DNA of 64,000 nt from contig JAVSML010001163.1 in assembly GCA_038503035.1 (NCBI GenBank), positions 439,166 to 503,165 of the forward strand. The letters are read 5' to 3'. This document shows, in pieces, positions 58,301 to 63,093 of this stretch (position 1 is its first letter; every line of letters starts with the position of its first letter). The position numbers were made by a program, and so were the translations under genes. The notes beneath the pieces are model-generated. The model was given only the letters and a program-made list of their open reading frames with translations, did no database searches and was not told the DNA's origin. Source of the DNA: Crocodylus rhombifer (taxonomy: Eukaryota; Chordata; Crocodylia; Crocodylidae).

Positions 58301-61242
58301 AAATCCGAAGCAAACACCAGCTGCTTTGGACAGGCCTACAGTATAGTAATTTTAATATTCTTGAAACTCTGGTGCTGCTGCTCATGAAAGGGATTTCATA
58401 ATTGGGAATATAAAATTGAGGCCTCCCACAACCTGTTTACATATATGTTGAATGCCCTGTCAGCAGCAAGCAACCCACCTGAGAAGTCCCAAATACTTCA
58501 AGTTAGTTCTGCAACCTGGCATGACTCAGGCAGCTCTAAGCCACGATGGTTTGGTTTCAGTGGAAGTTAGCCACACTGGATTAATTCTTCTCTCATTACA
58601 AGGAGCACTTAGTTTGCTTTTCCTTCTTTGTATTTTGACAAGAATTTGAAAAAAGAACGAACCCTCCAGGATCTTCCATTCCTCTGCAGTGACTGGCGAA
58701 TGCATGTAACTAAGTGTGAGAATAAATACTGAGAGGAACCCTTTCTCTAAACATTTTTTTCAGATCTGGTGTGCAAATCATGTGGTTACAAGGTTACATA
58801 ATTATCCTGTCAGTTTCTCCAGATTTATACAACAGCAGAACCCCATTGTTGTTATAAAATACTAGCAAATATTCTGATCAAAAATGATGTCATGATCCCA
58901 ACCGGGCATAATTGCTCTGGTTTTATATGGGCAGGGAGTGCATGATCAGATCCATAGATAACTGTGTTGTAGCAGTCTCCAACCATTTGCAATGACAAAC
59001 ATTTTGCCTGAATCAGTAGGGGAAGTTCAGTGCTTTGATTATGCAGCAGGTCCAATCAGATGATCAAAATCATCTGTTTATGGCCTTACAGACTACTCTG
59101 TTTTGCATATCCGGGGCATTTGGTTCGTACCACTGTGAGAGATCTCTAATTATATTTCTTTTTTCCTTGTAGGGGGCTCTACTTAGCTGTTATCTTTTAT
59201 TACAAAGACAACTTGTTAGTAACCAATGAAGATCAAATCCCAATTGTGGAAATTGATGACTCTCATACTAGTTCCATTATGCATGATTTTCTGTGGTTCA
59301 CCAAGGTAACAGGAACCTAATTTCATATGTGTTTTCCCACTGTCATGTACTAGAAGTTGCAGAGATGTTGGATGTTTGTTACCAGAAGACAAGCTAAGTG
59401 ATCACAGAATCATAGAAAAGTAGGGCTGGGAGGGACTTCCAGGCTAAGTACAGACAGTTAAAAAGCTTGAGGCTGAGTCAATTCAGACTTTGCAGGTTAG
59501 TCTAAGTTGCAGAGATTAAACTGAGAAACAATGGGACACACATTTACCTTTGATTCAGGAAATGCAGCCACATGCCTGCAGTGGCTCAGGCCAGAAGCTG
59601 GGGGGCACTAGAGCACAGTTCTCTGACACATGGCCAGCATGGGCTGTGTGTTTGCTTCCTCTTCCTCCTGCCCCAAGGTCTCTGGGATGTGCAGCCCAGA
59701 ATCATGGCAGCAGGACTCTGCGGGGTTGCTCATCACTATCTCTTCCTGTTTTCAGTTGCCTCTTGGATTTCTAGTCCACAGTTGCAGCCAGCAGTAACTT
59801 CCAGTAAGTTCAGCAGGGCAGGGAAGCTCTGTATTTGAGGGAAGCCAGGTTTAACCCTCCTCCCTGCACCAGACCCCAGCCAGAACTTGCCTGCGAGGGG
59901 CAGTCTCTGCCTTCTGCCCTGGTGCCCCCTGCAAGTGTTGGCTGATTGCTGCAGCTGCTCTCAGAAGCAGATGTAGCCGTTCAGCAGGATCAGTCATGGA
60001 GGCACCCCCCCCCCCGCTGGCAGGATGTGCCGCAGGGGAACCCCCCCCCCCAGTCAGTGAGATAGGTCATGGGGGGGGGGGGGCACGTGCCCCCCCCCCC
60101 CCCCCCGACTAAGGCAGCACCAGTCACCCATGCCTTCTCTGCTGGAGCAGACAGCACAGCACAGCACAGCTGAGGGCTGGATAGCATGCTCGGATGCTGG
60201 GGAACTCTGATTTAACTTAAACCAGGACGGGGTCTGGGACAGAAGTTTCATAAACCAGTTTGATCCAAATCAGTTATGTCTGATACTACATTCAACCAGG
60301 TTTATCTTAAACCAATTTCAGCCATTTTGAAACTGGTTTATATGTACTGAACTTCTGTTCTGTTACAGGTTTAAACCACTTTCTGAAGACCTAAACTGGT
60401 TTATGTGTAACTTCTGTTCCTAACCCCAGAGGACATCTAGTCCAACCCCCTGCTTGAGGCAGGTTCATTCCTATCCAAACTATATTATACAAATTCATTG
60501 TCTAACCTGTTAGTAAATGATGATAAGGCAGTGATGATCTGTCTTATTTTTTGCTTTGGTTAATACGGGGAGGGGGCGGTTCCTATGACATTTTTAAGGG
60601 TTAAGCCCTGCTTAACCAGTCAATCAGTGTGGAAGGCTCTAGTCACAGCAGCAGTCACTCCTTGAAAAATATCTAACCTCGCATAAACTGTTTCTAGTCA
60701 GGGTTATGTGAGGGGGTTTTTGCAGGCCAGAGAAAAAGGAAAAACTAAATGAATGTTAATGGTTGATCAAAGGCTTTAAGAGTTGCTATTATGGTTATGC
60801 TAGGGGGTAAAGATATCGCTGAGCCCCAGAGGATGCTGCACAAACTTTCATGAGCATTTACAGACTAACTGAAATAAATCCATGCTGTACATGGAATCGC
60901 CTCTTTTTCTATAGCCTGATGGATTTGTACTAAACTAGATGCTTTAAAAGTCTGACTAGACACTTTATTATCACTCAGAGAAAGTCAAGGTGAAGAATAT
61001 CTGGTGATTGTTTCCTAAGTGCAATCTGCTTTTCTGTCCCTTCCCCCACCAGACATACAGACAATTATGCTGGTTTTGTAAATATGGAAAGCAAAGAAGA
61101 TTAAACTGTGACATGTATTTTGCAGCTGTCTTGCATGTGGGATGATATCAGGTGGCTGAGGCAGAATATGTCCATATCCGTGTCCTCATCAACAGCACTT
61201 CAAGCCAGGCAAAAGATGCTTTCAGCAGCAGCACAGTTACAG
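6770..61242 (+). CDS. ANKFN1: ANKFN1, 3'-incomplete gene model of ten exons
   Basis: Join of ten coding exons: 6770-6974, 16170-16380, 22478-22672, 24353-24466, 40329-40426, 42096-42186, 48805-48912, 57516-57615, 59173-59305 and 61126-61242. Every junction has AG and GT, and the phases 0-1-1-1-0-1-1-2-0-0 keep one open frame of 452 codons from ATG 6786. Domain order: basic N-terminus (1-63), ankyrin region (about 66-132), linker with an acidic/basic helix (134-198), FN3 domain (about 201-299), basic Ser-rich linker (300-368), and the start of a conserved C-terminal region (369-452). Known biology: a cytoplasmic adaptor-type protein related to Drosophila wide awake, and mouse Ankfn1/Nmf9 mutants have neural and behavioural phenotypes. 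No enzyme activity is expected. The remaining C-terminal half is outside the window. The identity rests on my recall of the mammalian protein, matched exon by exon; no search was run. Confidence 0.95.
8309..8508 (+). mobile_element. hAT-like non-autonomous element fragment
   Basis: It begins CAGGCGTGGCTGAACTGC, close to the common hAT terminus CAGGGGTGGCCAACCTG, and ends near aaggttggcctcc, the expected inverted end. It shares gtggcag..ggggagggggcaggcagcac with the element at 56061-56270, so the two form one family. No clear 8-bp target duplication was found, so the exact ends are uncertain. Confidence 0.55.
10385..10620 (+). mobile_element. MIR/CORE-type tRNA-derived SINE remnant
   Basis: A tRNA-like head (tggtttagtcgacagagca as a degenerate A box, gctctgttcctagc as a decayed B box) is followed by the CORE-type stretch tgtgaccaagggcaaaccac and a cccattttaaaa segment. 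This matches the layout of amniote MIR-like SINEs. It is too degenerate to be a functional tRNA gene. Confidence 0.6.
12690..12725 (+). mobile_element. CR1 3' tail, left part (split)
   Basis: The text aagctggacccgatgatctt matches the CR1 3' end 'ggctggactcgatgatctc'. It is interrupted after tgtaag (12720-12725) by the foldback element and resumes at 13459 with tgtaaggtcccttctagcc. Confidence 0.7.
12726..13458 (+). mobile_element. hAT-like foldback element, copy 1 (733 bp)
   Basis: Flanked by the direct repeat TGTAAG (12720-12725 and 13459-13464). The ends form an imperfect inverted repeat: AAGCCTGTGCAAAG on the left against AGGGCTCTGCGAAG on the reverse of the right. Inside, arms 12856-13028 and 13184-13318 are near-perfect reverse complements and would fold into a hairpin of about 460 bp. 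Sub-terminal copies of aaatcgattcgg/gattcgg-type words are present on both sides. The ORFs of 181-197 codons across it arise from this GC-rich palindrome and are not genes. It is inserted in a CR1. Confidence 0.75.
13459..13495 (+). mobile_element. CR1 3' tail, right part (split)
   Basis: The sequence ggtcccttctagcctctaacatctatg is the expected continuation of the CR1 3' end begun at 12690. Together with the left part it restores the usual CR1 order, showing that the foldback element jumped into a pre-existing CR1. Confidence 0.7.
14540..14860 (-). mobile_element. CR1 LINE fragment, reverse
   Basis: The sequence ggggctggaagggaccttag, then ttcagcccccctgcacttgggcagga, is the reverse complement of CR1 3' sequence, followed by decayed upstream sequence. 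The 5' boundary is approximate. Confidence 0.65.
16170..16380 (+). CDS. ANKFN1: ANKFN1 exon B: ankyrin-repeat region (residues 64-133)
   Basis: The acceptor is gatgcgtAG (16168-16169) and the donor is GTAAGT at 16381. The exon reads NFQCNEAMFEAVEQQ, then DLDAVQILLYQYTPEELDL, then the ankyrin signature NSEGLTPLDIAI and NNVPIAKILLRIGAKESPH. Two short ankyrin-like units are visible, with the second holding the TPLDIA turn (a TPLHxA variant). A second AG at 16177-16178 would remove NFQ while keeping frame. The upstream AG is preferred because NFQ matches the recalled mammalian junction. This NAGNAG-like pair could give a 3-residue isoform difference. Phase 0 in, phase 1 out. Confidence 0.95.
17731..18195. 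repeat. GC-rich direct duplication, 380 bp apart
   Basis: A unit at 17731-17810 (caggtgcctgctgaaggcag...) recurs at 18111-18195 with a few substitutions. The shared text continues through ggcctgagcctt..gagcctgcc. Between the copies is unrelated C/T-rich sequence. Overlapping ORFs up to 165 codons on both strands come from the GC-rich composition. It may be a decayed minisatellite or the two ends of a mobile element. Confidence 0.6.
19452..19490. repeat. (TG)n-rich imperfect microsatellite
   Basis: The run is tgcatgtatgtgtgtgtgtgtctgtgtgcgcgtgttgatgtg, with alternating purine/pyrimidine and interruptions. Confidence 0.7.
20463..21098. mobile_element. 636-bp element with 96-bp terminal inverted repeats
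   Basis: The left arm 20463-20558 starts ctaaagacgtatgaag and ends ccaggccatc. It is reverse-complementary, with few mismatches, to 21003-21098. The central 444 bp contain a CR1-like tail (ggttggactagttgacctcc, near 20697). The layout matches a foldback MITE. The transposase family is unknown to me, and no target duplication was resolved at the edges. Confidence 0.65.
20688..20740 (+). mobile_element. CR1 3' tail fragment inside the foldback element
   Basis: The sequence caggggttggactagttgacctcctgagttccttttctat resembles the CR1 3' end, with decay. It lies between the two arms of the 20463-21098 inverted repeat. Confidence 0.5.
22478..22672 (+). CDS. ANKFN1: ANKFN1 exon C: linker helix (residues 134-198)
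   Basis: The acceptor is ttctgacAG (22476-22477) after a T-rich tract, and the donor is GTAAGT at 22673. The translation runs FVTMESRLMHLSTLVQEAQ, then QRVNELSAQVVSEGLGMDS, then AEKEKQLKAWEWRYRLYKR and MKAGYEHA. Heptad-like spacing of L/V residues and alternating charge suggest a helical or coiled-coil linker between the ankyrin and FN3 regions. Phase 1 in and 1 out, so this exon could be skipped without a frameshift. Confidence 0.95.
22673..24352 (+). other. ANKFN1 intron 3 (1.7 kb)
   Basis: Short AT-rich intron. A weak MIR-like remnant on the - strand lies near 22795-22855, and a short CA-rich run near 23185-23205. Nothing else was recognised. Confidence 0.75.
24353..24466 (+). CDS. ANKFN1: ANKFN1 exon D: N-terminal half of the FN3 domain (residues 199-236)
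   Basis: The acceptor is cttctctcccAG (24351-24352) and the donor is GTACTG at 24467. The exon codes RAPEAPTNVCLVVTSSTSL and then TVTFQEPLSVNSAVVTKYK. This is the A-to-C strand part of an FN3 fold: the P-x-x-P-T-N entry, S-x-S-L-T-V-x-F, and V-x-x-Y-K before the next exon's V-E-W-S. The usual FN3 B-strand Trp position is Phe here. Phase 1 in and 1 out. Confidence 0.95.
28856..29651 (+). mobile_element. DNA element 'GGCTARG' family, copy A (796 bp)
   Basis: The terminal inverted repeat is ggctagggagagaagttac on the left, against the reverse of the right end, ggctagatacagacagtca. It shares sequence across its length with the reverse-oriented copy at 59442-60425. Shared segments include caaactggttaaaacctgtagcag, the 'aaactggttt' words, the GC-rich middle, and attgatt..cctccagctttttgactgtctgta. 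It codes for no transposase, so it is non-autonomous. Superfamily is not certain; hAT is plausible. Confidence 0.7.
32475..32495. repeat. (CT)n microsatellite
   Basis: Simple run of ct dinucleotides within cttcttctctctctctctctcttctc, in an intron. Confidence 0.75.
34169..34336. repeat. Compound microsatellite: (AAT)n-(TTTA)n-(TG)n-(CA)n-(TA)n
   Basis: Consecutive blocks of taa repeats, ttta repeats, gt repeats (about 34206-34231), acac/tatac mixtures and a long ca run (about 34296-34320), ending in atatatatata. The gt and ca blocks are reverse complements, so the segment can form a hairpin or Z-DNA. Both strands are open here only because of the repeat. Confidence 0.9.
36212..36257. repeat. 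(TTTTA)n simple repeat
   Basis: The text ttattgttttattttttgttttgttttattttattttatttta is a degenerate pentanucleotide repeat. Confidence 0.7.
36330..36516. mobile_element. hAT-like MITE (about 187 bp)
   Basis: The left end aggggtggacaaaatgcggccc pairs with the reverse of the right end, caggggcgggcaattattt. This is the CAGGGGTGGGCAA terminus found in many vertebrate hAT elements. The sequence tgttaca occurs on both sides but offset, so the target duplication is not settled. Confidence 0.7.
39580..39642 (+). mobile_element. CR1 3' tail fragment
   Basis: The sequence gggggctggactagatgtctttgcgaggtcccttcagcccta, followed by ctatgatctgg, is the CR1 3' end in the + orientation. Confidence 0.75.
40112..40152. 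repeat. (CA)n microsatellite
   Basis: An uninterrupted cacacaca run of about 24 bp (40129-40152), preceded by cacacacgcacagacagac. Confidence 0.9.
40329..40426 (+). CDS. ANKFN1: ANKFN1 exon E: middle of the FN3 domain (residues 237-269)
   Basis: The acceptor is ctattta..ttctAG (40327-40328) and the donor is ACG|GTAAAG at 40427. It codes VEWSCSEDFSPLAGEIIMD and then NLQSLRCIITGLRT. The VEWS strand and the L-x-C-x-I-x-G-L pattern before the loop are typical FN3 features. It follows the largest intron in the window (about 15.9 kb). Phase 1 in, 0 out. Confidence 0.95.
40427..42095 (+). other. ANKFN1 intron 5 (1.7 kb)
   Basis: No clear repeat family, RNA gene or exon was seen. The sequence has ordinary composition, with short non-conserved ORFs only. 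Confidence 0.7.
42096..42186 (+). CDS. ANKFN1: ANKFN1 exon F: C-terminal end of the FN3 domain (residues 270-299)
   Basis: The acceptor is gttcatttgcAG (42094-42095) and the donor is GTAGGT at 42187. It codes GQRYYVQVSAYNMKGWGLS and then QATTPASASPS. The Y-x-V-x-V-x-A-x-N-x-x-G-x-G motif is the classic FN3 F/G-strand signature and fixes the domain boundary near residue 299. Phase 0 in, 1 out. Confidence 0.96.
42358..42480. repeat. Compound (CA)/(TG)/(GA) microsatellite
   Basis: Blocks acacacacgtacacacgtgg, gtgtgcgtgtgtatatacac, agagagagagagag and gtgtgtgcgtg, then tgtgcgcgtgtgtgtag. It abuts the 3' end of the decayed LINE on its right. Confidence 0.8.
42480..44460 (-). mobile_element. Decayed non-LTR retrotransposon (RT-bearing), reverse
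   Basis: Broken frames on the - strand, read from high to low coordinate, give the family order. The RT entry motif is around 44190-44260 (NKASGNDCLPAKTYKH; usual form GKAPGKDGIPAE). RT motif C is FSDDVF near 43460 (usual YADD). LLYGSEMWTT is at about 43100, and the C-terminal region follows (VESWEECAESCPIWWEH at about 42760). A CxxLCRSxIGL..H finger-like end lies near 42560-42610. There are many stops and frameshifts, and a microsatellite interrupts near 44312-44352. The clade was not assigned. Not functional. Confidence 0.8.
44312..44352. repeat. (TG)n/(AC)n interrupted microsatellite
   Basis: The text gtgtgtgtgtgtgtattccacgtgtatatacacacataca is a near-palindromic TG/AC block within the LINE remnant. 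Confidence 0.7.
44515..44915 (-). mobile_element. CR1 LINE fragment, reverse (about 400 bp)
   Basis: It starts with cagggctggaagggacttcacc and catctagcccctggcatgaggca, the complement of a CR1 3' end. It continues into ORF2-terminal sequence (cctgttcttgaaaacgtccaa, ctccagactaaatacccc). Confidence 0.8.
47083..47280 (+). mobile_element. hAT-like MITE 'GGCAACTG' family, copy 1 (198 bp)
   Basis: Flanked by a perfect 8-bp target duplication ACTAGCAG (47075-47082 and 47281-47288). The ends CATGGGCGACTGGTG and, reversed, CATTGGTGATGTGTAG form a short imperfect inverted repeat. The interior is GC-rich and ends in a diverged form of the G-run/CACGTG/C-run core (agggggtgcacatgcacc). There is no coding capacity. 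Confidence 0.85.
48805..48912 (+). CDS. ANKFN1: ANKFN1 exon G: linker after FN3 (residues 300-335)
   Basis: The acceptor is ttttgttcaccAG (48803-48804) and the donor is GTAAGG at 48913. It codes NWKDCDGRDPRHRGHTEAL and then EHLLQQVRASHQHYSCR. The L-x-x-L-L-Q-Q-V-R stretch is conserved with the recalled mammalian sequence; the segment is otherwise charged and His-rich. No named domain was recognised. Phase 1 in and 1 out. Confidence 0.95.
50528..50655 (-). mobile_element. CR1 LINE fragment, reverse
   Basis: The sequence gagctgaaaaggaccttggcaggttatctagtccaacccc, then ctaacctgttcttaaaa, is the reversed CR1 3' end. Confidence 0.8.
51225..51580. mobile_element. hAT-like non-autonomous element (about 356 bp)
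   Basis: The left end cgctcaactttctgaccctt pairs imperfectly with the reverse of the right end, cagggctgctcaacctcttg. Both are typical of hAT elements with a CAGGGCTGCTCAAC terminus. The target duplication was not resolved. Confidence 0.6.
51713..51928 (+). mobile_element. hAT-like MITE 'GGCAACTG' family, copy 2 (216 bp)
   Basis: The left end CATGGGCAACTGGTGCC pairs with the reverse of the right end, CATAGGCAACTGCTAGA. The flanking 8-bp repeats are AAATCTGC (51705-51712) and AAATCTAC (51929-51936), with 7 of 8 identical. Near the right end is a perfect 20-bp palindrome GGGGGGG-CACGTG-CCCCCCC (51883-51902). The flank also carries a 15-bp tandem duplication of aaatctgccatgggc. Confidence 0.88.
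53215..53440 (-). mobile_element. CR1 LINE fragment, reverse (old)
   Basis: The sequence ttacagatggaagattttaaggccgaaaagaacgattatgatcac resembles the reversed 'cacagattttaaggccagaagggaccattatgatca' 3' region of a CR1 subfamily common in sauropsids. It is strongly diverged. Confidence 0.6.
55589..55621 (+). mobile_element. hAT-like element, left end (split by CR1)
   Basis: The sequence CAGGTGGCCAGCCTGCAG, then cacgggtaccacaag, is a hAT-type 5' end. It corresponds to 8309-8342, where the same family continues uninterrupted. The continuation here is found at 56061. Confidence 0.6.
55622..56060 (+). mobile_element. CR1 LINE 3' fragment, forward (about 440 bp)
   Basis: An 84-codon open frame at 55707-55961 (MATYKFIRGDHQDLGERVF, then LDIRKNFFTVRAPKVWNSLP) is the C-terminal end of CR1 ORF2. 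It is followed by the 3' UTR (gggggctggactcgatgatc, ggtcccttccagccctaa) and imperfect tctatgaaa repeats. It is 5'-truncated in the usual CR1 manner, looks comparatively young, and the open frame retains no catalytic part. Confidence 0.9.
56061..56270 (+). mobile_element. hAT-like element, right part (split by CR1)
   Basis: The sequence aagtggcatgggcagtctct, then gatggggaagggggcaggcagcacc, continues the element begun at 55589. It aligns with the 8340-8460 part of the related copy. The 3' end lies near gccaatttgtggcccctg (about 56233-56250) and is not exactly fixed. Confidence 0.55.
57516..57615 (+). CDS. ANKFN1: ANKFN1 exon H: basic Ser-rich linker (residues 336-368)
   Basis: The acceptor is tttctgctttAG (57514-57515). 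The donor is CG|GTTTGT at 57616, which has a weak +3/+4 context. It codes EGSKLQNAGRKQSVSRSLK and then HLFHSSNKFVKTLK, with the last Arg codon split (CG|G). The RKQSVSRSLK run has a potential basophilic-kinase site (R-K-Q-S); this is inference only. Phase 1 in, 2 out. Confidence 0.94.
57616..59172 (+). other. ANKFN1 intron 8 (1.6 kb)
   Basis: Mostly unique sequence apart from a 427-bp hAT-like foldback element at 57911-58337, flanked by a 10-bp direct repeat. Confidence 0.8.
57911..58337. mobile_element. hAT-like foldback element, copy 2 (427 bp)
   Basis: Flanked by the direct repeat TACAGTATAG (57902-57911 and 58337-58346; an 8-bp target duplication plus chance identity). The left end ggactgtgcaacgcttcaggtgctgattcg pairs with the reverse of the right end, aggcctgtccaaagcagctggtgtttgcttcg. 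Sub-terminal aaatcgattcag words are shared with copy 1 at 12726-13458. It is non-coding. Confidence 0.85.
59173..59305 (+). CDS. ANKFN1: ANKFN1 exon I: start of the conserved C-terminal region (residues 369-413)
   Basis: The acceptor is tttttccttgtAG (59171-59172) and the donor is AAG|GTAACA at 59306. It codes (R)GLYLAVIFYYKDNLLVTNE, then DQIPIVEIDDSHTSSIMHD and FLWFTK. The hydrophobic beta-like stretch (LYLAVIFYY) followed by an acidic turn is highly conserved in this family but matches no domain I can name. Phase 2 in, 0 out. Confidence 0.96.
59403..59441 (-). mobile_element. CR1 fragment, reverse: left part (split)
   Basis: The sequence cacagaatcatagaaaagtagggctgggagggacttcca is the reversed CR1 3' end. 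It is interrupted at 59442 by a DNA element and resumes at 60426. Confidence 0.85.
59990..60132 (-). mobile_element. 'GGCAACTG' family MITE, copy 3 (rearranged, nested)
   Basis: Read on the - strand from 60132, CATGGGTGACTGGTGCTGCC is followed almost at once by the G-run/CACGTG/C-run core and catgacctatctcactgac. The roughly 150-bp interior of copy 2 is therefore missing. Additional C runs (60006-60016, 60042-60052) lie beyond. The right border at ctctgctggagcag is clear by comparison with copy A of the host element; the left border is uncertain. Confidence 0.65.
60071..60102. repeat. 32-bp perfect palindrome G13-CACGTG-C13
   Basis: Thirteen G residues (60071-60083), CACGTG (60084-60089), then seventeen C residues (60090-60106). 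It is perfectly self-complementary over 32 bp, with an E-box-type CACGTG centre. It belongs to the nested MITE copy 3. Confidence 0.85.
60426..60535 (-). mobile_element. CR1 fragment, reverse: right part (split)
   Basis: The sequence ccagaggacatctagtccaaccccctgc, then attgtctaacctgttagtaa, continues the CR1 sequence broken at 59441, in the expected order. Confidence 0.85.
61126..61242 (+). CDS. ANKFN1: ANKFN1 exon J: last exon in the window (residues 414-452)
   Basis: The acceptor is atgtattttgcAG (61124-61125) and the donor is CAG|GTTAGT at 61243. It codes LSCMWDDIRWLRQNMSISV and then SSSTALQARQKMLSAAAQLQ. Phase 0 on both sides. The next family exon, expected to continue with an N-L-L-G-T-type segment, was not found in 61243-64000, so the gene runs off the right edge. 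Confidence 0.95.
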
Positions 61243-62249
61243 GTTAGTTGCGCTGCATATTTTCAGCCATTAACTTTAGTGCGTTTATGGTCTCTGGGGG
61301 AAGCTGCTGCCAGCTGTCCTTTGCTTCAGCACTCCCACTAGGCCTTTTCTTTGGAGAAGCGTTATTGCCTACTACAAAGCAAGCAGCTGAGCCTGTGTTG
61401 CCAGGTGGAAGGAAGGGGTTTATGTTAAAAGTAAATCTTAGGAAAACAGAGAAAAGAAAAAATAATGACAGCAGCAGAACCAAACATGAGGCAGCGAATA
61501 CCATCAGTAAATTTGCAGTAAATCTGCAAACTTTTGTAAGGTGGAGGGTGCCACAGTTGTAACCCATTTGTCACTTCAAAGGCACGATCCCTCGCATAGT
61601 AAATGCCTATTTCTTACCAATTTTTCAGTTAAAGTAGCATCTATTGCTTACTGCATTCAGGGCTGCATTATGTTATGTGCCAGGCACATTCGTTGTAGAA
61701 GAAAACTTCTGTCCCAGAACACTGCCAATCTAAAATGTAAAACATAATTATCTCTGTGGTATAGATAGATTAAAGCAGGGATTGTCAGAGGAGCCAAAGG
61801 GAGTTAGGCAGCCAAATCCTATCAAATAGTAGGGGAATCTCAAGGGTACCTATGAAGTCTGTTTGGCTAGTGGGAATCTTGAATCTTGCTCTCCACAGTC
61901 ATGGTGCAGTGCCTAATGCAGAGACCACCCTTGCTAAATAGATTCTGATAGAATTGAATAGATTTTGGCAAACTTTGATAGGTTTACTGCCCTGTTAAGA
62001 ACTCTTAGAGGTGGTCAATAACTCTTAGAAGTGCCCCAGGGTCCCCTTTATTTCAATCCACTTCTGGGAACAATCTCCTCTTCACTCTCCTGCCACGTCT
62101 TCATGTTTCTTTTGGTTCTCAAAGGGGATGCTTCCCAGTTCGGGTCCTCGTTGCAGAGGACACCCGGCGGTGAGGAGCTCCTGCCTTAAGGGCTAATTGC
62201 ATGGCTCCACACCAACCCTACACCGTGCCCCATGCAGCTGTTACACAAC

Positions 62250-62505
62250 TGTTTCATAGTTTCACAGTTGCTAGGGTCAGAAGAGACCTGAGTAGATCAT
62301 CTAGTCCAACCCCCTGCCATGGCAGGAAAGAGTACTGGGTTCAAATGACCCCAGCAAGGTGTACATCTAGCCTCCTCTTAAAGACCCCTAGGGTAGGAGC
62401 CAGCACCACTTCTCTTGGAAGTTGTTTCCAGACCCTAGCCGCCCTGACCGTGAAGTAGCGCCTCCTGATATCTAGCCTAAATCTACCCTCTGTTGTCACC
62501 TCTGT
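62250..62505 (-). mobile_element. CR1 LINE fragment, reverse
   Basis: The sequence catagtttcacagttgctagggtcagaagagacctgagtagatcatctagtccaaccccctgcc is the reversed CR1 3' end. It is followed by the upstream ORF2-terminal region (cctcttaaagacccctagggt, agaccctagccgccctgacc). Confidence 0.85.
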
Positions 62506-63093
62506 TGGGACCTTGGCCTATTCAGCCCCTGCCCCTTTAATGTGGCTAGGCCATCTAGCCTAAGTCCACTGTGTTGGACCTGGCTTTGAGACACTAGCTC
62601 AGCTCCCTCCTTTCCTGTCGCTGGGGACCTGGCCCCTGTCTGCTGCACACCTGTGGTGCCGGGCTGTCTGGCCCCCATCTCTCTGGGCCTTGCACTATTT
62701 GCCAGGCTCCACTATGGCTCAATACTCACTGGAGCCTAAAACCTGCCCTTGGCAGGGCTCAAGGCACTTACGTGTCTCTGGGCACTAATGATGCCTCCAA
62801 ACCTCCACTTTAAGCCTCATCCAAACCTCCATTTGAAACTACAACATAAACACTAAAAACCAAATAATCAAGGCAGCGCACCTGCTTCCCCTGTGGCTCC
62901 TTCTCTCTGGGTCACTCTGTCCTGTGCCTGCAGAGCTATTTTCTTTTGGTCTCCCGGAGCCTACACACTGCCTCAGCCTGGGCTGGTTGGCCCCCATTGG
63001 CTCAACCCAGGGCTTATATAGCTCTGGCCTGAGCTTGCTTTTAGTCAGGTGATAGTCCCCAGTCAGCTGACCAGCCTGCAGGGCTACCTTTTA

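Larger units (their letters stand above)
59442..60425 (-). mobile_element. DNA element 'GGCTARG' family, copy B (984 bp including an inner insertion)
   Basis: Reverse-oriented relative of 28856-29651. The ends ggctaagtacagacagtta and, reversed, ggttaggaacagaagttac form the same terminal inverted repeat. It shares the 'aaactggttta' words (60300-60420), the gtgctgtctgctcc middle and the taagttgcagagatt..aagc end with copy A. It contains a further MITE (about 59990-60132) and is itself inserted in a CR1. Confidence 0.8.
59306..61125 (+). other. ANKFN1 intron 9 (1.8 kb)
   Basis: More than half of the intron is a three-level nest of elements (59403-60535): CR1, then a 0.8 kb DNA element, then a G/C-palindrome MITE. 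The remainder shows nothing recognisable. Confidence 0.8.
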
